Positions 59,373 to 64,000 of a stretch of 64,000 bases of DNA are shown here, piece by piece. The notes below the pieces were generated by a model. That model was not told the origin of the DNA, ran no database searches, and worked only from the letters and a program-made list of their open reading frames with translations. Positions within the stretch are counted from its first letter, which is position 1. Every line of letters begins with the position of its first letter. Both the position numbers and the translations under genes were made by a program. The stretch is taken from assembly GCF_000215745.1 (NCBI RefSeq), contig NC_015663.1:1612001-1676000 (forward strand). Direction: 5' to 3'. Origin of the DNA: Klebsiella aerogenes KCTC 2190 (GTDB lineage: Bacteria > Pseudomonadota > Gammaproteobacteria > Enterobacterales > Enterobacteriaceae).

Positions 59373-61637
59373 ATGACAATCCTCAATCACACCCTCGGTT
59401 TTCCTCGCGTTGGCCTTCGCCGCGAGCTGAAAAAAGCGCAAGAGAGCTACTGGGCGGGCAACGCCACGCGTGAAGAGCTGTTGGCGGTAGGTCGCGAACT
59501 TCGTGCTCGTCACTGGGAGCAGCAGAAACAGGCTGGCATTGATCTGCTGCCGGTGGGCGATTTTGCCTGGTACGACCATGTTCTGACCACCAGCCTGCTG
59601 CTGGGCAACGTGCCGGCTCGTCATCAGAACAAAGACGGCACCGTCGATATCGATACTCTGTTCCGTATTGGTCGCGGCCGCGCGCCGACCGGCGAACCCG
59701 CTGCCGCCGCGGAAATGACCAAGTGGTTCAATACCAACTATCACTACATGGTGCCGGAATTTGTCCAGGGCCAGCAGTTCAAGCTGAGCTGGACCCAACT
59801 GCTGGATGAAGTGGACGAAGCGCTGGCGCTGGGCCACAAGATTAAGCCTGTACTGCTGGGGCCGGTAACCTATCTGTGGCTGGGCAAAGTAAAAGGCGAA
59901 CAGTTTGACCGTTTAAGCCTGCTGAACGATATCCTTCCGGTTTACCAGCAGGTACTGGGCGAGCTGGCGAAACGCGGCATTGAGTGGGTGCAGATTGATG
60001 AACCGGCGCTGGTACTGGAGCTGCCGCAAGCATGGTTGGATGCCTTTAAACCGGCTTATGAGGCCCTGCAGGGGCAGGTAAAACTACTACTGACTACCTA
60101 TTTTGAAGGGATCGCCGACAACCTTGATGTTATCACCGCGCTGCCGGTACAGGGGCTTCACGTCGATCTGGTGCATGGCAAAGATGATGTTGCTGAACTA
60201 CATAAACGTCTGCCGGCCGACTGGCTGTTATCCGCCGGGCTGATCAACGGTCGTAACGTCTGGCGCGCCGATCTCACGGAAAAATATGCGCAAATTAAGG
60301 CGATTGTCGGTCAACGCGAACTATGGGTCGCCTCTTCCTGCTCCTTGCTGCATAGCCCGATCGATCTGAGCGTAGAGACCCGTCTTGATGCCGAAGTAAA
60401 AAGTTGGTTTGCTTTCGCCCTGCAGAAGTGCGGCGAACTGGCGCTGCTGCGCGATGCGCTGAACAGCGGTGATACGACGGCGATCGAGGCGTGGAGCGCG
60501 CCAATCCAGGCTCGTCGCCATTCGACTCGCGTACACAACGCGGCAGTGGAAAAACGGCTGGCGGCAATCACCGCCCAGGACAGCCAGCGCGCCAGTCCTT
60601 ATGCCGAGCGCGCACAGGCGCAGCGCAGGCGCTTTAACCTGCCAGCATGGCCGACGACGACGATCGGTTCATTCCCGCAGACAACCGAAATTCGTACCCT
60701 ACGTCTGGACTTCAAAAAGGGCAATCTTGATGCCAGTCATTATCGGACGGGTATTGCCGAACATATTAAGCAGGCGATCGTCGAACAAGAACGTCTGGGT
60801 TTAGACGTGCTGGTGCACGGAGAAGCCGAGCGTAACGACATGGTGGAGTATTTCGGCGAGCATCTGGACGGTTTCATCTTCACGCAAAACGGTTGGGTGC
60901 AAAGCTATGGCTCTCGCTGCGTGAAGCCGCCGGTGGTTATCGGCGACGTCAGCCGTCCGCAAGCGATCACCGTCGAGTGGGCGAAGTACGCGCAGTCTCT
61001 TACCGACAAGCCGGTCAAAGGCATGTTGACCGGTCCGGTGACCATTCTGTGCTGGTCCTTCCCGCGCGAAGATGTCAGCCGTGAAACCATCGCGAAGCAG
61101 ATTGCGCTGGCGCTGCGCGATGAAGTGGCGGATCTGGAGGCGGCTGGTATCGGTATTATCCAGATTGATGAACCGGCACTGCGCGAAGGTCTGCCGCTGA
61201 AGCGCAGTGATTGGGATGCTTATCTACAGTGGGGCGTCGAAGCTTTCCGCATCAACGCCGCGGTTGCTAAGGATGACACCCAGATTCATACCCACATGTG
61301 TTATTGCGAGTTTAATGACATCATGGATTCTATCGCCGCGCTGGATGCCGACGTCATCACCATTGAAACCTCGCGCTCTGACATGGAACTGCTGGAGTCG
61401 TTTGAAGAGTTCGAATATCCGAACGAAATCGGCCCGGGCGTTTATGATATTCACTCGCCAAACGTACCGAGCGTGGAGTGGATTGAAGGGTTGCTGGAGA
61501 AGGCCGCGCAGCGTATTCCGGCGGAGCGCTTGTGGGTTAACCCGGACTGCGGCCTGAAAACCCGTGGCTGGCCGGAAACTCGCGCCGCGCTGGCTAACAT
61601 GGTGCAAGCGGCGCAGAATCTGCGCGAATCAGCCTGA
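59373..61637 (+). CDS. metE: Cobalamin-independent methionine synthase
   Basis: 754 residues from the ATG at 59373 ([20 protein letters not shown]), preceded by AAGGGGCATAAC; E. coli has 753. It transfers methyl from 5-methyl-THF-triglutamate to homocysteine. Zinc ligands are visible in [11 protein letters not shown] (near 640-650) and [11 protein letters not shown] (near 723-733). Two homologous barrels make up the protein. It is regulated by MetR and MetJ from the upstream spacer. Confidence 0.98.
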   Translation: MTILNHTLGFPRVGLRRELKKAQESYWAGNATREELLAVGRELRARHWEQQKQAGIDLLPVGDFAWYDHVLTTSLLLGNVPARHQNKDGTVDIDTLFRIGRGRAPTGEPAAAAEMTKWFNTNYHYMVPEFVQGQQFKLSWTQLLDEVDEALALGHKIKPVLLGPVTYLWLGKVKGEQFDRLSLLNDILPVYQQVLGELAKRGIEWVQIDEPALVLELPQAWLDAFKPAYEALQGQVKLLLTTYFEGIADNLDVITALPVQGLHVDLVHGKDDVAELHKRLPADWLLSAGLINGRNVWRADLTEKYAQIKAIVGQRELWVASSCSLLHSPIDLSVETRLDAEVKSWFAFALQKCGELALLRDALNSGDTTAIEAWSAPIQARRHSTRVHNAAVEKRLAAITAQDSQRASPYAERAQAQRRRFNLPAWPTTTIGSFPQTTEIRTLRLDFKKGNLDASHYRTGIAEHIKQAIVEQERLGLDVLVHGEAERNDMVEYFGEHLDGFIFTQNGWVQSYGSRCVKPPVVIGDVSRPQAITVEWAKYAQSLTDKPVKGMLTGPVTILCWSFPREDVSRETIAKQIALALRDEVADLEAAGIGIIQIDEPALREGLPLKRSDWDAYLQWGVEAFRINAAVAKDDTQIHTHMCYCEFNDIMDSIAALDADVITIETSRSDMELLESFEEFEYPNEIGPGVYDIHSPNVPSVEWIEGLLEKAAQRIPAERLWVNPDCGLKTRGWPETRAALANMVQAAQNLRESA

Positions 61638-61656
61638 TAGATACGCGGAAAACAAC

Positions 61657-61682
61657 AGAGGAGGCCACGGCCTCCTCTTTTC
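61657..61682 (+). terminator. metE intrinsic terminator
   Basis: AGAGGAGGCC-ACG-GCCTCCTCTTTT. The stem spans 8-10 bp with a 3-base loop and a short T-run. Confidence 0.85.
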
Positions 61683-61696
61683 ATGTATCAGGCGAG

Positions 61697-62509
61697 TTAC
61701 CCTTTTTTACCGCCATATTGAGCAAACCAGGCCAGCATTCGCTGCCAGCCGTCTTTGGCTGACTCTTCGTGATAGCTGGCGCGATAGTCGGCGTTAAAAG
61801 CGTGATCGGCCTCGGGATAGACCACGATCTCGGCGTTCGCATTCGCCGCCCGCAGCGCCTGGCGCATGGTCTCGACGGTATCCTGCGGAATGCTGGCGTC
61901 TTTAGCGCCGTACAGGCCAAGTACCGGCGCGTTGAGGTCGACGGCGATATCCACCGGGTGTTTTGGCGAATTCAGCGATTTTTCTCCCACCAGTTTGCCA
62001 TACCAGGCGACGCCTGCCTTCAACTGCGGGTTATGCGCGGCATACAGCCAGGTGATGCGCCCGCCCCAGCAGAAACCGGTGATCAGCAGACGATGGGCAT
62101 CGCCGCCGTGGCGTGCCGCCCAACTGGCGACGTGGTCGAGATCCGCCAGCACCTGTGCGTCAGGCACCTTAGTGACCAGTTCTTTGAACAGGGTAGGGAT
62201 ATCGTTGTACTCATTCGGATCGCCCTGGCGGAAGTAGAGTTCTGGCGCAATCGCCAGATAGCCTTCCTGCGCCAGGCGGCGGCACAGATCGCGAATATGC
62301 TCATGTACGCCGAAAATTTCCTGCACCACGATAACGATCGGCAGCGGGCCGTCGGCGTTTTTCGGGCGGGCGTGATAGGCCGGCATATTCTCGCCCTGCG
62401 ATGGGATCGAGGTTTCTCCGGCGGTAATGTGCTCATCCGACGTATGGACGGCGGTAGAGGCGTGCGGCGAGGCTGCAGGTGCGAATCCGGGTTGCTTGGT
62501 GGTGGTCAT
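61697..62509 (-). CDS. ysgA: Dienelactone hydrolase family protein YsgA
   Basis: 270 residues (MTTTKQPGFAPAASPHASTA). It has the alpha/beta hydrolase fold of the dienelactone hydrolase family. The catalytic cysteine is in the elbow GFCWGG near 149-154, Asp is in LYGAKDASIP, and His is in YPEADHAFNAD near 240. No Tat or Sec signal is clear. The physiological substrate is unknown. It is convergent with metE and divergent from udp, as in E. coli. Confidence 0.93.
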   Translation of the reverse strand: MTTTKQPGFAPAASPHASTAVHTSDEHITAGETSIPSQGENMPAYHARPKNADGPLPIVIVVQEIFGVHEHIRDLCRRLAQEGYLAIAPELYFRQGDPNEYNDIPTLFKELVTKVPDAQVLADLDHVASWAARHGGDAHRLLITGFCWGGRITWLYAAHNPQLKAGVAWYGKLVGEKSLNSPKHPVDIAVDLNAPVLGLYGAKDASIPQDTVETMRQALRAANANAEIVVYPEADHAFNADYRASYHEESAKDGWQRMLAWFAQYGGKKG

Positions 62510-62634
62510 GGTATTCTCCGTACCCTTATTTATTAGCGCATCGATAAATATAGACTCTTAGACTGAACGTTAATAAAGCACAGTGCCTGAAAGCGGCTAT
62601 CTTTTGTTCTGTGACCGCGAATATAACTTGTTAA

Positions 62635-62702
62635 TGTGATGTGAATCACTATTTGTTGAAAAACAAATGCAATCATTATTATGCATGGTGACTATCATCA
62701 CA
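62635..62702. promoter_or_regulatory. Tandem CRP sites of the udp promoter (CytR-type arrangement)
   Basis: Site 1 is TGTGA-TGTGAA-TCACT (62635-62650) and site 2 is GGTGA-CTATCA-TCACA (62687-62702). Their centres are 52 bases apart, about five helical turns. This matches the geometry at CytR-repressed nucleoside promoters, where CytR binds between two CRP dimers. udp is a known CytR regulon member. Confidence 0.85.
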
Positions 62703-62774
62703 AAAATAAGCGAGTGGCTTCTGTAAAGTACCCTTTTGCTTCTGCTGATACTTCGACCCACAGAGGAGTTTTTT

Positions 62775-63536
62775 ATGTCCAAGTCTGATGTTTTTCATCT
62801 CGGCCTCACTAAGAACGATTTACAAGGGGCTACGCTGGCTATCGTCCCTGGCGATCCGGAGCGTGTGGAAAAGATCGCCGCGCTGATGGATAAGCCGGTT
62901 AAGCTGGCATCACATCGTGAATTTACCTCCTGGCGCGCTGAGCTGGACGGCAAACCGGTGATTGTTTGCTCCACCGGTATCGGCGGCCCGTCGACCTCTA
63001 TCGCCGTGGAAGAGCTGGCACAGCTGGGGGTTCGTACCTTCCTGCGTATCGGTACCACCGGCGCGATTCAGCCACATATCAATGTTGGCGATGTACTGGT
63101 GACGACCGGTTCTGTCCGTCTGGACGGCGCCAGCCTGCACTTTGCGCCGATGGAGTTCCCGGCCGTTGCTGACTTCGCCTGTACCACCGCTCTGGTGGAA
63201 GCGGCGAAATCAATCGGCGCGACCACGCATATCGGCGTGACTGCCTCCTCTGATACCTTCTATCCAGGCCAGGAGCGTTACGACACCTTCTCCGGCCGCG
63301 TCGTGAGCCGTTTCAAAGGCTCGATGGAAGAGTGGCAGGCAATGGGCGTCATGAACTATGAAATGGAATCCGCTACGCTGCTGACCATGTGCGCCAGCCA
63401 GGGCCTGCGCGCCGGGATGGTGGCAGGGGTTATCGTCAACCGTACCCAGCAAGAGATCCCTAACGCCGAAACCATGAAGCAAACCGAAAGCCACGCGGTG
63501 AAAATCGTTGTGGAAGCGGCGCGCCGTCTGCTGTAG
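62775..63536 (+). CDS. udp: Uridine phosphorylase
   Basis: 253 residues from the ATG at 62775 ([19 protein letters not shown]), preceded by AGAGGAG. It cleaves uridine to uracil and ribose-1-phosphate. Phosphate- and nucleoside-binding motifs are [13 protein letters not shown] near 23-35, [17 protein letters not shown] near 68-84 and [11 protein letters not shown] near 194-204. It is nearly identical to E. coli Udp. A terminator follows. Confidence 0.98.
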   Translation: MSKSDVFHLGLTKNDLQGATLAIVPGDPERVEKIAALMDKPVKLASHREFTSWRAELDGKPVIVCSTGIGGPSTSIAVEELAQLGVRTFLRIGTTGAIQPHINVGDVLVTTGSVRLDGASLHFAPMEFPAVADFACTTALVEAAKSIGATTHIGVTASSDTFYPGQERYDTFSGRVVSRFKGSMEEWQAMGVMNYEMESATLLTMCASQGLRAGMVAGVIVNRTQQEIPNAETMKQTESHAVKIVVEAARRLL

Positions 63537-63556
63537 TTCTTCTCTTTTTCTCACAG

Positions 63557-63581
63557 GGCCGGATCTTCCGGCCTTTTTTTT
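63557..63581 (+). terminator. udp intrinsic terminator
   Basis: GGCCGGA-TCT-TCCGGCC followed by eight T. The stem is a perfect 7 bp. Confidence 0.93.
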
Positions 63582-63672
63582 GCGTAGCGCCTCGCAGGAA
63601 AATCCTTTTCAACTGGACGTTTGTACAGCACAATTCTATTTTTGTGCCGTAAGTGGTTGCCGGGGAGGCGTT

Positions 63673-64000
63673 GTGGATATCTCTATTGTGATAAGCGCCG
63701 TGGTGGCGCTGGCGGCAGGGTTAATCGTTGGCTGGCTGGCGACAAAAGCCCGCGCCGATCAAATCCGTGCCGATCTCATTGAAGAGCGCCGCGAGCTGGA
63801 TATTGAACTTAGCGCCGCACGTCAGCAGCTGGTGCAGGAATCGCACTGGCGCGATGAGTGCGAACTTCTCAACAACGAGCTGCGCAGCCTGCGTGATATC
63901 AACACCTCGCTGGAGGCCGACCTGCGTGAAGTGACCACCCGTCTGGAATCCACGCAGTTGCACGCCGAAGATAAAATTCGCCAGATGGTCAACAGCGAGC
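63673..64000 (+). CDS. rmuC: DNA recombination protein RmuC, 5' part only
   Basis: A GTG at 63673, after GGGGAGGCGTT, opens a frame to the window edge (109 codons of about 475). It has an N-terminal membrane anchor (MDISIVISAVVALAAGLIVG) and then a long coiled coil. INTSLEADLREVTTRLE-type sequence matches E. coli RmuC. RmuC limits inverted-repeat-mediated rearrangements; its C-terminal nuclease-like domain lies beyond the window. Confidence 0.93.
   Translation, partial: MDISIVISAVVALAAGLIVGWLATKARADQIRADLIEERRELDIELSAARQQLVQESHWRDECELLNNELRSLRDINTSLEADLREVTTRLESTQLHAEDKIRQMVNSE

Noticed and set aside
61769-62536. A 255-codon plus-strand frame opposite ysgA
   Set aside because: ysgA on the minus strand shows clear dienelactone hydrolase motifs; the plus frame shows none.

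Overview
The window is a 64-kb piece of an enterobacterial chromosome. Nearly every protein matches the Escherichia coli block ilv - rep - rho - wec (ECA) - tRNA - hem/cya - dapF/xerC/uvrD - corA - recQ - met - udp in order and length. It is not E. coli: aslBA (next to hemY) and yigFG (after corA) are absent, ilvG is intact, ppiC is duplicated, and the coding sequence is GC-rich. A Klebsiella/Raoultella/Enterobacter-type host fits best. This is inferred from recalled gene content, without any database search.

Layout. 1-961: 5' part of comM on the minus strand. 962-10570: the complete ilvLXGMEDA operon with leader peptide and attenuator, then divergent ilvY/ilvC, followed by an ERIC element, a REP and a terminator. 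10571-11185: two tandem ppiC genes. 11298-13319: rep. 13324-16155: an accessory minus-strand cassette between rep and gppA, holding a LysR regulator, a metal-dependent aromatic-acid decarboxylase-like amidohydrolase and a DUF554 membrane protein. 16175-21299: gppA, rhlB, trxA (preceded by a large nested palindrome), rhoL and rho. 21541-32406: enterobacterial common antigen (ECA) genes wecA-wzzE-wecB-wecC-wecD-wecE-wzxE-wecF-wzyE-wecG, without rffG and rffH. 32612-34926: amino-acid permease thrP (yifK), tRNAs Arg-His-Leu-Pro and the sRNA GlmZ. 35001-39073: hemCDXY on the minus strand. 39424-43633: cyaA, cyaY, lptM and dapF. 43630-48178: yigA-xerC-yigB-uvrD. 48534-56581: corA, rarD, yigI, pldA, recQ, rhtC, an Rpn-type nuclease remnant, rhtB and pldB. 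56626-64000: yigL, yigM/bioP, metR, metE, ysgA, udp and the 5' part of rmuC.

How the genes work together. The ilv block makes isoleucine and valine. It is controlled by translation-coupled attenuation at ilvL and by IlvY at ilvC. The wec cluster builds, flips and polymerises the ECA trisaccharide, but the dTDP-sugar precursor enzymes must be encoded elsewhere. hemCDXY contributes the uroporphyrinogen steps of heme synthesis. xerC, uvrD, rep and recQ handle chromosome dimer resolution, replication and repair. metR/metE is a divergent methionine regulon pair, and udp carries paired CRP sites.

Most notable observations: a 17-codon mini-ORF between wecC and wecD that looks like a deletion footprint fusing the start of rffG to the end of rffH; the three-gene cassette between rep and gppA; the roughly 135-bp nested palindrome upstream of trxA; the ppiC duplication; the corA leader with a stem-loop enclosing a start codon; and an Rpn C-terminal fragment between rhtC and rhtB. 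I found no CRISPR array, prophage, intact IS element or clearly novel defence system.
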